A stretch of 64,000 bases of DNA, taken from Leptolyngbya sp. PCC 7375. GTDB lineage: Bacteria > Cyanobacteriota > Cyanobacteriia > Phormidesmidales > Phormidesmidaceae. The translations under genes and the position numbers were made by a program. Below the pieces are notes generated by a model. It made no database searches and was not told where the DNA came from. It saw only the letters and a list, made by a program, of their open reading frames with translations. Where the stretch lies: positions 7,103,961 through 7,167,960 of the forward strand of contig NZ_JH993797.1 of assembly GCF_000316115.1 (NCBI RefSeq), given 5' to 3'. Below, piece by piece: positions 1 through 9,900 of this stretch (the stretch's first letter is position 1; every line of letters starts with the position of its first letter).

Positions 1-118
1 ACAGACCAATCAAAAAACCTGTTAAAAAGGTGCTATACACTCGCCATCGCCGATACGAAGATGACCGATAGCCTTCCCATCGTTGTCGCCTGGCCTCTCT
101 TTGCTCCTGATTCGTCAT
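1..118 (-). CDS. Partial paralogue of the MACPF protein N-terminus (runs out of window)
   Basis: Only the first 39 codons are present; the gene continues past position 1. The start is the ATG at 118-116, preceded by a GAGGAG ribosome binding site and lying 15 bases after the stop of the upstream MACPF gene, so the two are almost certainly one operon. The translation begins MTNQEQREARRQRWEGY and then reads YRRWRVYSTFLTGFLIGL. This matches the start of the MACPF gene (YKRWRVYSTFLTGILIGF), so it carries the same first membrane segment. The two genes are therefore tandem paralogues at least in their membrane anchor; what follows in this copy is not visible. It could be another pore-former or a different effector on the same anchor. 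Confidence 0.8.
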   Translation of the reverse strand, partial: MTNQEQREARRQRWEGYRSSSYRRWRVYSTFLTGFLIGL

Positions 119-133
119 AGTTTTCTCCTCATC

Positions 134-2845
134 TCAATTCTCAGCTGCCGGTATTGATATGACACCTAACCGGTCGATATATTTACCACTGCGACCATGA
201 AACCCAATCACCTGATACCCATCTGGAATATCTAACGCGATCGCCTGATCCTTGGGGTCACCCACTGTCCATCGGTGACCTTGATGGGTCCGTATCTCTA
301 GAGAAGCAACATACGGACCACCGGTAATTACCAAGGTTCGCGGGGAAATTGTCGTCACATAAACAGCCGTAATGTAATCCCCAGGGTCTAACCTGAAAGT
401 CTTCTGCTTATCTGCTCCACTTCCATGGGCTGGTAGCGGTAGTGCATCGCTGTCTAAGACCATCTGGATCTGCTCAATCCAGGCTCCAAACCACACCTTG
501 ACTTCTAAAACCTGAGCATTTTGATATCGACTTTGATTAAAGGCCAACATATTGGGTTCTAAATCGATATCGGAGAATGGTTCTCCCCCCCAACCGCCAA
601 TAGCAACACTAGGCCATAACTCCCAAGCCGGTTTCTCAGAATTTTTCTTGAGATAGGTCTCAATCACAGCTGCCATGAGCGTTTGCTTTTGCTGGATGGC
701 GGGATCCTGAGGAAAAAACTGTGGATTGAGTAACTCATCTAAGGGCATCAACGTCAGCTTGATCGGGGCCGGATCGTCTTTGACGGTGTCAAACCAGTCG
801 TACAGATTCTGGTTCGCCATCCCACCACAAAATTCAAAGGCTTCTGAGTGCTCTTGAATTTCACGGTAGGTAGTGCCCTGTGCTCCCCTGGAATAGCTGG
901 CTTTGAAAATTTTCTTGGCCTCAGTCTCTAAATTTGCTCCTCGCTGTACTACAGCAGCATAGGTCGATTGATTCAGTCGAATGCGGTGGTGGACTAAGCC
1001 ACCAAATTTGACTTGACTTGAGACATGGGTACCAAAGTCGTCAATAAATTCTAGATAGGCAAGCTCATTATTCTGAACCGGTAAGTGTTCAACTGCCCTT
1101 CGAAACTCCTCATCTAAATGCAAGTCTCCAGGGACACCCAAAATCATCTCTAGAGCATAGTCAATGTACTCGGCTTGCGTAAACGCGTAGATGCTTCTTT
1201 CATAGGTGCGCTCATGCTTGAACTTACCGTAACTGGCCGACAGGCTAAAGGGGACAAACATGCCCACAAAGCGAGTCACCACGCCCCCCAAATCGCTGCT
1301 AAAAAGTTGCTGCACATCAGACTCGGTATAGAGGACTTTGGTTTGGGCGCTAGCGCTCAAACTTCCCCTAGAGCCGGTAATATACCGGGTTCCTCTAGGT
1401 TTTAGTTTGAGCACCTCATCCCGGATCTCGATAGCTTCTCCAGGATAAAAATGAAAGACTCGGTGCTTCTTGGCGGTACCGCTAATATCAAAGGGATCAA
1501 GATCAAGGATGTCGTAGCATTTCCCCAACGCCGAGTAAATTTCTGGGAATATCCATCCGTCAGGGTTCTCAGGCACTGTCAGGTCATGACTAACTGGTGC
1601 TAGTGCCGTGCCATCATTAGTGGGAGTTGTCTCAGTAGGGAGCTGTATCGGCAGCTGGGGTGGCTGGGCTGGTGGGCGGGGCTGACGGGGAACAGGGGGT
1701 TGACTTTGAGGTTTCTCAGGGATGATCAAGGGGGCAACCAGTGCTTGCGTATCCTGGCGCGCGGCTAAGAATGCCTGGTTATGTTGCATCCATGCCAAAA
1801 CAGGCGTTGAGCTCTGGTGAGCCTCAACACCCTGCAAAATAGTGTCAAGGTTATAGATACGGGCAATTGTCAGCAGGTCAGCAATAATGGCATCTTGCAG
1901 ATGGGCTACAAACTCAAAGCTTTTTGTCGTTTTGTGGGCTTGCTGAATCCTGACCACCGCTCGGTTCAGTTCATAGTCCCAGGGTTGGCCAATACGGAGG
2001 GCTCCGCGCAGTGCGATCGCTTTATCCAAGCATGCCAACGCCGTAAGGTAGTCAGGCGGAACCGTGTCTTTATAAATCAGTGCTAATTGGCCATAGTAGC
2101 GATGATGATTTGGATCGCTCTGGATCAAGGCTTCAAATATAGAGCCCATGCGCCTAAGTTGGGTAGATGTGAGAGCACCCAGTTTTTTCAAGTTGACCAG
2201 CACCTCAAAGAGCTGTTGTTTAACTGGAGTCGATGCATTTTGAATGGCTTGACTCAAGCTATCCCACCCATCCTCAGACAAATCATCTTTGATATAAAGA
2301 TCAACCTGGTCAATGATCTGCAAACCTTTATCAGGTGAGTCTATACCAACTTCGTCGACATCTCTTCTAGCTTCTTTTGACCTCGTTGGGGATAGTTCTG
2401 ATGGGTCCAGATTCTTAAAAAGTCGTTCTAACCCAAATTTTAGAATTGCTCTGCCCCCGTATCCTCCCATAATGCCAGTAGCAGCTATAGCCGTATTGCT
2501 TAGCTCCGGTTGTCCAAGTGATGGGAGATTCGCAGGAAGCAAAAACTCCAAAATAAAGGCACCAGCAATTCCCAATAAAATATCGCCAAATAGTCCTGCT
2601 TCAAATTGGTTACCTTGATTTGCTACAAATCGCGGCATACTCACATAGCCATCTACCATGATGGTATAGATGACCCCTCCCAAGATGCCGGAAAACACAA
2701 GGATAAGTACTGGCCGCTCGATCAACAAGAACAAAGGAATATTAGTCGAGGTGGAAGTCAGTTTGTCACTGATTAATACAGCGTAAACAAACCCAATCAA
2801 AATGCCTGTCAAAAATGTGCTGTAAACTCTCCACCGTTTGTACAT
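134..2845 (-). CDS. Membrane-anchored MACPF/perforin-like protein with C-terminal jacalin-type lectin domain
   Basis: The 903-residue product has about four hydrophobic segments in residues 10-140, then an alpha-helical TPR-like region (about 150-370) and a proline-rich linker (about 380-410). The MACPF domain (about 440-740) carries a recognisable signature near residue 600, FIDDFGTHVSSQVKFGG, matching the family Y/F-G-T-H...GG motif. Residues about 746-900 (starting VAIGGWGGEPF) resemble a jacalin-like beta-prism lectin. MACPF proteins oligomerise and form membrane pores, and the lectin would supply glycan targeting. The N-terminal membrane anchor is unusual for a MACPF protein and suggests the pore-former is held at the producer's own membrane. 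It is divergent from the caspase/lipase/STAND operon, separated by about 480 bases. A role in regulated cell death or anti-phage defence is inferred from that context. Confidence 0.85.
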   Translation of the reverse strand: MYKRWRVYSTFLTGILIGFVYAVLISDKLTSTSTNIPLFLLIERPVLILVFSGILGGVIYTIMVDGYVSMPRFVANQGNQFEAGLFGDILLGIAGAFILEFLLPANLPSLGQPELSNTAIAATGIMGGYGGRAILKFGLERLFKNLDPSELSPTRSKEARRDVDEVGIDSPDKGLQIIDQVDLYIKDDLSEDGWDSLSQAIQNASTPVKQQLFEVLVNLKKLGALTSTQLRRMGSIFEALIQSDPNHHRYYGQLALIYKDTVPPDYLTALACLDKAIALRGALRIGQPWDYELNRAVVRIQQAHKTTKSFEFVAHLQDAIIADLLTIARIYNLDTILQGVEAHQSSTPVLAWMQHNQAFLAARQDTQALVAPLIIPEKPQSQPPVPRQPRPPAQPPQLPIQLPTETTPTNDGTALAPVSHDLTVPENPDGWIFPEIYSALGKCYDILDLDPFDISGTAKKHRVFHFYPGEAIEIRDEVLKLKPRGTRYITGSRGSLSASAQTKVLYTESDVQQLFSSDLGGVVTRFVGMFVPFSLSASYGKFKHERTYERSIYAFTQAEYIDYALEMILGVPGDLHLDEEFRRAVEHLPVQNNELAYLEFIDDFGTHVSSQVKFGGLVHHRIRLNQSTYAAVVQRGANLETEAKKIFKASYSRGAQGTTYREIQEHSEAFEFCGGMANQNLYDWFDTVKDDPAPIKLTLMPLDELLNPQFFPQDPAIQQKQTLMAAVIETYLKKNSEKPAWELWPSVAIGGWGGEPFSDIDLEPNMLAFNQSRYQNAQVLEVKVWFGAWIEQIQMVLDSDALPLPAHGSGADKQKTFRLDPGDYITAVYVTTISPRTLVITGGPYVASLEIRTHQGHRWTVGDPKDQAIALDIPDGYQVIGFHGRSGKYIDRLGVISIPAAEN

Positions 2846-3325
2846 GATGACTCACACCATAAACGCTCAGTTCTCTTGAGTTCTTATCATGTTTAATTTC
2901 CCATAAAAAACAATCGTTGAAAGCCTAGCTCAAAAACAGATTTAACACCACAGAAATGTGAATCACCATAACAATTTAAGCTCAGCATTCAAAGAGAGAT
3001 TAATCGGTCAAAAGCACTCCTTAAACCAGAAGTCTATACGGCTCTATTTTATACAAATCGGTAAGGAGTTGGCTAGAGATATATAGCTAATAATCAACGA
3101 TTCTTAACGACTTTAGCGATTCCATCAATAGGTATAGCCATAATCTTAAGTTTTCTAGTTAAACTAGCTGGATTAGTAAAAATAAGGCTATAAATTAGTA
3201 GTGTATTGCCTCTATTGATTTCTGGCTTATGAGATACTAATCAATATTTTTTTCTATTACTAAAATGATGAGTTTCTAAGGCTCAAAAAGCATTTTGACA
3301 TGCTCATTAAACTGGTTGGAGCAGT
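2846..3325. promoter_or_regulatory. AT-rich divergent intergenic region between MACPF and caspase genes
   Basis: About 480 bases without a gene separate two divergently oriented genes, so both promoters must lie here. The stretch is clearly more AT-rich than its neighbours. I cannot single out a convincing -35/-10 pair or operator palindrome by eye. Confidence 0.5.
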
Positions 3326-5488
3326 ATGAGGATGAACAACCAAGACAACTCTACGCTTTATGCTTTACTCATTGGGATAAATCACTATCATCCCAATGAG
3401 TTATATAAAGACCTCAAGGGATGTGTTCGTGACATTGATCTAGTCTCATCCTATATTCAGAAGGCCTTAGGAGTGCCTTCTCAACAGATATGGAAGCTTA
3501 TCTCTCCTAATGCAAACGACTCACTATTGCAAGGGATGCGGTCTGCGGAGAAACGCCCCACCTACCGTAATATTGTTGCAACCTTTAAGCAGATAACTGA
3601 AACCGTAGAGCCAGGTGAACAGGTATACATTCACTACTCCGGCCATGGAGGGCGAGCCAAGACAATTTACCCGAAGCTCAAAGGCGAAGATCAGCCAGAC
3701 GAGGTGATTGTCCCTATGGACTTTGATGAGCCGGGTGGACGTTATTTACGGGATGTGGAACTGGCTACGCTTCTAAAACAGATGACCGACAAAGGAGCTA
3801 TCGTCACTGTCGTTTTGGATAGTTGTCACTCGGGCGGGACAACACGTGGGGATTGTGATATTCGAGGACCTGCACAAGACGAAATTGACCAGGCGGCACA
3901 GCCTGTAGAGAGTTTAGTCGCCTCGCGTGAGATGCTAGAAAGCAACTGGCTCAAACTCACCGGGTCTAGTGAGTCTATGTCAGGCTCAGCAAACTGGGTC
4001 CCTCAGTCAAGAGAGTATGTGTGTCTGGCAGCCTGCCGACCGTCAGAACGAGCCTATGAGTATTCTGCCAATGGACAAGAGCGGAACGGAGCACTTACCT
4101 TTTGGATGATCGATACCCTAGCCAATAATTGTGCATCAAATCTTGATTATCGAACCCTGTATGAACGCATCAGTGCAAAGATTCAGAGCCTATTTCCCAA
4201 TCAGGTTCCGATGCTAATGGGAGAGTCAAAGCGTTTAGTGTTCGGGACTGATCTGGCCAACAGTCAATACACTGTCGCAGTACAGTCCTGTGATCTAACT
4301 AAGCAACAGGTGCAGCTTAAGGTCGGTCTGGCCCAAGGAATGAGTCGAGGCAGCCGATTTTCGATTTATCCCTTTGGAACTCAGGATTTCTCAAAGCTGA
4401 ATCATAAGCTTGCCGTCGTAGAGGTCACTCGGTTACAGGCGACAACCTGCACCGCTAAGATTGTGCCAGTTGAGGCAGGCGGGCTCGACTTGTCTGTACG
4501 GCTAGAATCGGCACAGATCGATGGGGAGGCACTCCAGGGAGCACCCGCCGTCATGGAATCTGCTCCTCCAGCCCTGAAGCGACGAGTTCGGTTAGTTAAT
4601 GATAAATCTATAGGTGTTCGGGAACATGAACTCCTTGCTGAGCTGGCAAACCGACAGCAGCATGCCCTGCAAAAGGTACGACAAGCGCTGACCGACAACG
4701 GCTGGCTTACAGAAGTTGAAGACGATCAAGAGGCCCACTATCAAGTGGCTGTGAGTTGTGAAGGAGAGTATGAAATCTGTATTGGGTTACCGCTGCCAAA
4801 CCTGCGACCGCCCATTAAACTTGACGACCCTGATGCCGCTCAAACTGTAGTAAAGCGACTCGTGCATCTAGCTAAATACCAGTCAGTCCAGGAACTGGAT
4901 AATCGCGCCTCTGCGTTGACCCGATACCTCACAGTAGAACTGATGACGCAACCAGGATGGCAACCTGGAGACCCTGCTAATCCCATGCCGTTTGATGACC
5001 CTCAGAATATTGAGATAGCGGTCGGTGAATTTGCCTTTTTGAGACTTGTCAATGAGCATCAGGTGGATCTAAACGTGGCGATCTTAGATCTCGAACCCAC
5101 CTGGGCCATTAGCAAAATTTCTATCCAAAATTTACCGAGTCCATTTTATACCATGGCTCCAGGAGAAGAACAAATTGTCCCGTTACAGTTTGCGTTGCCT
5201 AATGGTCCAGATGATAAGCCGATTTATACTCGGGCAAAGGAAACTCTCAAGGTTTTTGCGACCCTGGGGCCAGCAGACTTTTCCTGGCTAGAGCTACCTC
5301 CCCTTGATATCCCAATCCAGTCGAAAGGCAGCTCCAGTCGCAGTTGCGGAGCGCTGGGTCGTCTTTTAGAAGCCATTGGTTCAGAGAAGCCTAAGCTGAC
5401 ACGAGCCGCCATGGTGGTGGTGGACCCTAACCAGGAATGGACGAGCAAACAAGTTCAATTCACCCTCACGCAATCAATCCCGCATTAG
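3326..5488 (+). CDS. Caspase-like peptidase (C14 family)
   Basis: The 720-residue protein starts with a caspase/metacaspase fold. LYALLIGINHY opens the first strand, the catalytic histidine is H107 in HYSGHGG, and the catalytic cysteine is C167 in VVLDSCHSGG. The peptidase domain covers about residues 10-315. The remainder is a beta-rich region, with a stretch around 560-660 of the kind that follows cyanobacterial caspase domains (DUF4384-like, uncertain). There is no obvious signal peptide or membrane segment. GGAG lies four bases before the chosen ATG; an in-frame ATG two codons later is possible. It is the first gene of a three-gene operon with a lipase (37-base gap) and a caspase-STAND-WD40 protein. 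Bacterial caspase-like proteases cleave partners on activation; the pore-former, lipase or a third protein could be a substrate, which is inference. Confidence 0.88.
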   Translation: MRMNNQDNSTLYALLIGINHYHPNELYKDLKGCVRDIDLVSSYIQKALGVPSQQIWKLISPNANDSLLQGMRSAEKRPTYRNIVATFKQITETVEPGEQVYIHYSGHGGRAKTIYPKLKGEDQPDEVIVPMDFDEPGGRYLRDVELATLLKQMTDKGAIVTVVLDSCHSGGTTRGDCDIRGPAQDEIDQAAQPVESLVASREMLESNWLKLTGSSESMSGSANWVPQSREYVCLAACRPSERAYEYSANGQERNGALTFWMIDTLANNCASNLDYRTLYERISAKIQSLFPNQVPMLMGESKRLVFGTDLANSQYTVAVQSCDLTKQQVQLKVGLAQGMSRGSRFSIYPFGTQDFSKLNHKLAVVEVTRLQATTCTAKIVPVEAGGLDLSVRLESAQIDGEALQGAPAVMESAPPALKRRVRLVNDKSIGVREHELLAELANRQQHALQKVRQALTDNGWLTEVEDDQEAHYQVAVSCEGEYEICIGLPLPNLRPPIKLDDPDAAQTVVKRLVHLAKYQSVQELDNRASALTRYLTVELMTQPGWQPGDPANPMPFDDPQNIEIAVGEFAFLRLVNEHQVDLNVAILDLEPTWAISKISIQNLPSPFYTMAPGEEQIVPLQFALPNGPDDKPIYTRAKETLKVFATLGPADFSWLELPPLDIPIQSKGSSSRSCGALGRLLEAIGSEKPKLTRAAMVVVDPNQEWTSKQVQFTLTQSIPH

Positions 5489-5525
5489 ACCAAAAGCTTT
5501 ATCCAGCACATCATAAGGAGACAAC

Positions 5526-6965
5526 ATGGCCACTAAAGCCCCAATGAAAGATATGGTTGTGATATTGCCTGGGATCTTAGGCAGTGTCCTGCAAAAAGAC
5601 GGGAAAGACCTCTGGGCAATCTCTGGGCAGTCCATCTGGAATTTCCTCGCAAACACAGGAGAAGCGATTAAAGATCTCAAATTAGAACAGGATCATTCAG
5701 AGGCGTTTGATTTAGGGGATGGCATCCAGGCAACCCGCTTAATGGCAGATACCCATTTGGTGCCCGGCTTGGTCAAGATTGATGGCTATACCCAAACCTC
5801 CAAACTGATTACTGACAACTTTCAGGTAACCCCAGGTGACATCTACAACGATCCGGAGAATAGGGCCGCTAACTTCTACCACTTTCCCTACGACTGGCGA
5901 CGAGATAACCGGGCGAGTGCCCACATCTTGAAATTTTGGTTAGACAAGCGTCTCAAGTGCTGGCGAGAAGCCAGTGGTGCTCAAGATGCCAAAGTGATTC
6001 TGATGGCTCACAGCATGGGGGGACTGGTATCTCGCTACTACCTGGAGGTGTTGGGAGGTTGGCAAGATTCACGAGCACTTTTCACCTTTGGGACACCCTA
6101 CCGAGGATCTTTCAATGCGGTGAATTTTATCGCGAATGGGTATAAGAAACTGTTTCTGGATCTGACAGAGGTGTTGCGTTCTCTGACTTCGGTGTACCAA
6201 TTGTTGCCCATTTACCAGGGCATCAAGATTGGCGATGACTACGTGCGCGCTGCTGAGGCGGATAACTTACCGAATTTTGACAAAGCCAAGGCTCAGGATG
6301 CCCTGCAGTTCCATCGAGAAATCGAGGCAGTAGTAGAAGCCCATCGCCAAGATGAAGCCTATCGCACAGGCTTCACGACTGTACCCATTGTGGGGATTAA
6401 ACAACCGACGCTCCAGTCAGCCGAACTGATTAACGGTCAGTTAGTGGTTAGCGAAAATTTACCGAAGGCCCTAGAAGGAAGACCCGATCTGGGTGAAGGC
6501 GATGGCACTGTACCACAGGTATCGGCGATTCCGATCGAGCTCTCTAACAGTTTTAACAATACCTTTATTGCTGAATCTCATGGGGCTTTACAGAATCAAA
6601 AACAGATTATGGAGGATCTAAAAAGACGGCTAGAAACCACTCAGTTTGGGCTGGCTGGCTTAAGGGCACCCGTGGCAGCCATTAGCCTAGGATTAGATGA
6701 TCTGTACCTACCAGATGAAGCGATTATCCTACGGGCGCGTGTCACCTCAGACTCACCCATCGAGCAACTGACGGCAGAAATTACTGCAGTGGATAGTGAT
6801 ACCCCTGCTCGTAAATTGCCGTTTGAGCAGCAGGCTAAACAATGGACCCTAACCGTCGGTGATTTACCCAGTGGGCTCTATCGCGTAACAGTCACAGCTG
6901 GGGATGGGGGTACTTCAGTACCGTCCCCTGTTCATAACATGTTCGAAGTCGTGAGGAATCCATAG
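5526..6965 (+). CDS. LCAT-like alpha/beta-hydrolase (putative lipase/acyltransferase)
   Basis: The 479-residue protein belongs to the lecithin:cholesterol acyltransferase-like group of alpha/beta hydrolases. The oxyanion region VVILPGILGS is near the N-terminus and the nucleophile elbow is AHSMGG with S163. The acid probably lies in GEGDGTVP and the catalytic histidine in ESHGAL. About 95 C-terminal residues form an extra beta-sandwich-like domain. There is no signal peptide, so it probably acts in the cytoplasm, perhaps on the inner membrane face. AAGGAG seven bases before ATG supports the start. The gene lies between two caspase-domain genes in a tight operon. Phospholipase effectors are common in bacterial abortive-infection systems, so membrane attack is a reasonable but unproven role. 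Confidence 0.85.
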   Translation: MATKAPMKDMVVILPGILGSVLQKDGKDLWAISGQSIWNFLANTGEAIKDLKLEQDHSEAFDLGDGIQATRLMADTHLVPGLVKIDGYTQTSKLITDNFQVTPGDIYNDPENRAANFYHFPYDWRRDNRASAHILKFWLDKRLKCWREASGAQDAKVILMAHSMGGLVSRYYLEVLGGWQDSRALFTFGTPYRGSFNAVNFIANGYKKLFLDLTEVLRSLTSVYQLLPIYQGIKIGDDYVRAAEADNLPNFDKAKAQDALQFHREIEAVVEAHRQDEAYRTGFTTVPIVGIKQPTLQSAELINGQLVVSENLPKALEGRPDLGEGDGTVPQVSAIPIELSNSFNNTFIAESHGALQNQKQIMEDLKRRLETTQFGLAGLRAPVAAISLGLDDLYLPDEAIILRARVTSDSPIEQLTAEITAVDSDTPARKLPFEQQAKQWTLTVGDLPSGLYRVTVTAGDGGTSVPSPVHNMFEVVRNP

Positions 6966-6993
6966 CAAGAGCCATCAAGCAGGGGGATCTAAC

Positions 6994-9900
6994 ATGACAA
7001 ACTTCAAACGTAATCTGGCAGTTATCATTGGCATCAACCAGTATCACAACGGCATCAATCCCCTTAGCACTGCTGTTGCTGATGCCCAGAAGCTAGCTGA
7101 GATTCTGAAAAGGGTGCATCACTATACCCTGATTCATCCTGACCTGAATACCCCGTCTGCCATTCTTGATACCGATGCCGCTTTAAAGCAGCTACGATGG
7201 CTCTTCAATGAAACTCTTCCAAAGCAGGTTAAACCGACCTTCCAAGATCGCCTGCTGATTTACTTCGGTGGTCATGGCATTACCCGCCAGATTAGTGACC
7301 AGGGTCCCCAAGGTTTTCTCGTACCGCAGGATGCAGATAGCAACAATCCAGACTCACTACTATCTATGCGGGAGCTATACCAAAGCTTAAACAGGTTGAA
7401 CTGTAGACATCTGCTGGTTATTCTCGACTGCTGTTTTGCCGGTATGTTCCGTTGGGCCAGTACGCGTAAAGCCATCGTAGTACCAGAGACGATTCACTGG
7501 GAGCATTACCATCGTTTTATCAAATATCCTGCTTGGCAGGTGATCACGTCTGCAGCACATAACCAAGAAGCGCTGGACTATCTGGATAATCGTGGTACTG
7601 GCACAAGTGGTCAGCACTCTCCCTTTGCTGAAGCCTTATTTGAAGGGCTGCTAGAACAAAAGGCTGACCTGATTCCTGATGGGGTAATTACCACTCCAGA
7701 GCTCTACCTGTATCTACGAGACTACGTCGAGAAGAATTCCAAAGAGCGGCAAACTCCTGGCTTCTGGCCGTTGATGAAACATGACCGGGGAGAGTATATC
7801 TTTCAGCTGGTGCCAGATGACCAACTGAAGCTGAAGAATGCTCCGAAACTGGAGAAAGATAATAACCCCTATCGAGGCCTAGAATCTTTTGAGGAACGCC
7901 ATGCTCGCTTTTTCTTTGGGCGACAAGAGGTTATTGATGAGCTTGTGACTCATATATCACGACCGGAGCAAAAATTTACGGTCGTAGATGGCATCTCCGG
8001 TTCTGGCAAATCGAGCTTGGTCAAAGCAGGTTTACTCCCCCGACTCAAAAAGCAGCAAAGTGAAATTTGGCAAATCTTAACGGTGGTTAGACCAGGTGCT
8101 GACCCCTACAGTGCATTAGCCAATGCCGTATGTCCCCCGAAGACTGATCCACTAAAGCTCAGGCAAGTGGGCGAGAAATGCAAAACATCACCGGAATACT
8201 TTCATAAGCTGATCGCTGACCGGGCTCAGCAGTACCCTGACAAAAAACTCTTACTGGTGATTGACCAGTTTGAGGAGTTGATTACTCTGGAACCGAAGAT
8301 AACTCAGGAGAGTCAGGCTCAGAAACAAAGTTGGTTTAACTTTCTGAAAGGGAAAAAGCGTTCTAAACAGAGTGGCACCCAAGCCTTACAACCAGAACAG
8401 TCAAAAAATAAACCGCGTTGGCAAGCCTTCACTGAGCTATTGTCTGATGCTTTGAAAACTTGCCCACAACTACACCTGATAGTCACCGTGCGGTCTGACT
8501 TTGGGCCTCGATTTCAAGAGTCAGTGCTCCATGCAGACTGGGCAAAAGCTCGATTTGTCGTTCGACCTATGCGCTCTGATGAACTCCGAGAAGCAGTGAT
8601 TGGTCCAGCCAATGAGATGGCTCTATATTTTGAACCTGCCAATCTAGTTGATCGCCTGGTGGATGAAGTTGTACAAATGCCAGGGGCCTTACCACTTCTC
8701 TCATTCACCTTAAGTGAGCTTTATTTCAAGCTGTATAACGCCTGGAGCAAGGAAGGGAAGGAAGACCGAGCCCTGAGCATTGATAAGGAATTTGATGCCC
8801 AGGGGGGGGTAGCAGGCTTGCTAGCTCGGCGGGCTAACGGGGAATATGATCGCTTACCTGACGATGCTCACCAGGCAACTATACAGCGAGTTATGCTGCG
8901 GATGGTGGAGTTGGAAGGAACAGAAGCCGTCAAGCGCAGAGTGCCCAGAACAGAGCTGGTATATCCAGATAAGGCAGAGAATAAGCGAGTTGAGGAAGTC
9001 TTAAAACGTCTGGACCGGGCTCGTCTAATCATAGGCGGGGACGAGGCGGGTGAAGCCTATGTGGAACCTGCTCATGATTTCTTAGTTCGCGGTTGGGGTA
9101 GGTTGCAGGGCTGGATTCGGGAAGAGCAAGAAACCCTGGCAATACAACAACTGTTAACCCCAGCAGCTAAGAGTTGGAAAGAAACGAAAACCGATCTGTG
9201 GAATACTAATTCAAGATTGGAGACATTGAAACAAATTAAGGATTCCAACAATTCTTGGTTTAATAGCTTAGAAATGGAATTTGTTCGGAAGAGCGTTGAA
9301 CGAAAGCGACGTAATGTCCAGCTCCGTTGGCTTGGATTTGGAAGTTTGTTGGTTGTATCTATTTTAGCCAGCATTGTTTTCAATGGGCTAAGAGAAGAAG
9401 CTAATAGACAACGAGAAAACGCAATTGAGAATCAAGAGCTAGCTCTTTCGAGACAATTGGCAGCTCAATCTGAACTAGTACAAAATCAACAAGCAAACCT
9501 ACTAGAGCGCGGCATTTTATTGGCTGTAGAGGCTATGCAGCGATTCAGTTCTGTAGGAATACGCTCTCTAGAAGCGGATCAAGCACTTAGACATGGATTG
9601 TCGTTGCTACCGCAACCAGTAGCACATATAGAGCATGATGGTATCATCACAGCAATCGCCTTCAATCCAGATAGTAATTACTTGGCTTCGACTAGCAAAA
9701 ATGACCACAATGTCAGGCTTTGGCAAATAACCAGCGGTCAAGAGGCCATGCATCTGAATCATGAGTATGAAGTGCAACATATCGTCTTCAGCCCCAATGG
9801 CAAGTATCTTGCGACGGCTGGTTTAAGTCCCACACTTCAGATATGGGAAACAGGGACTGGTCAGAAATCTGCTCAGATAGAACATGAGAAGTTTATAGAG

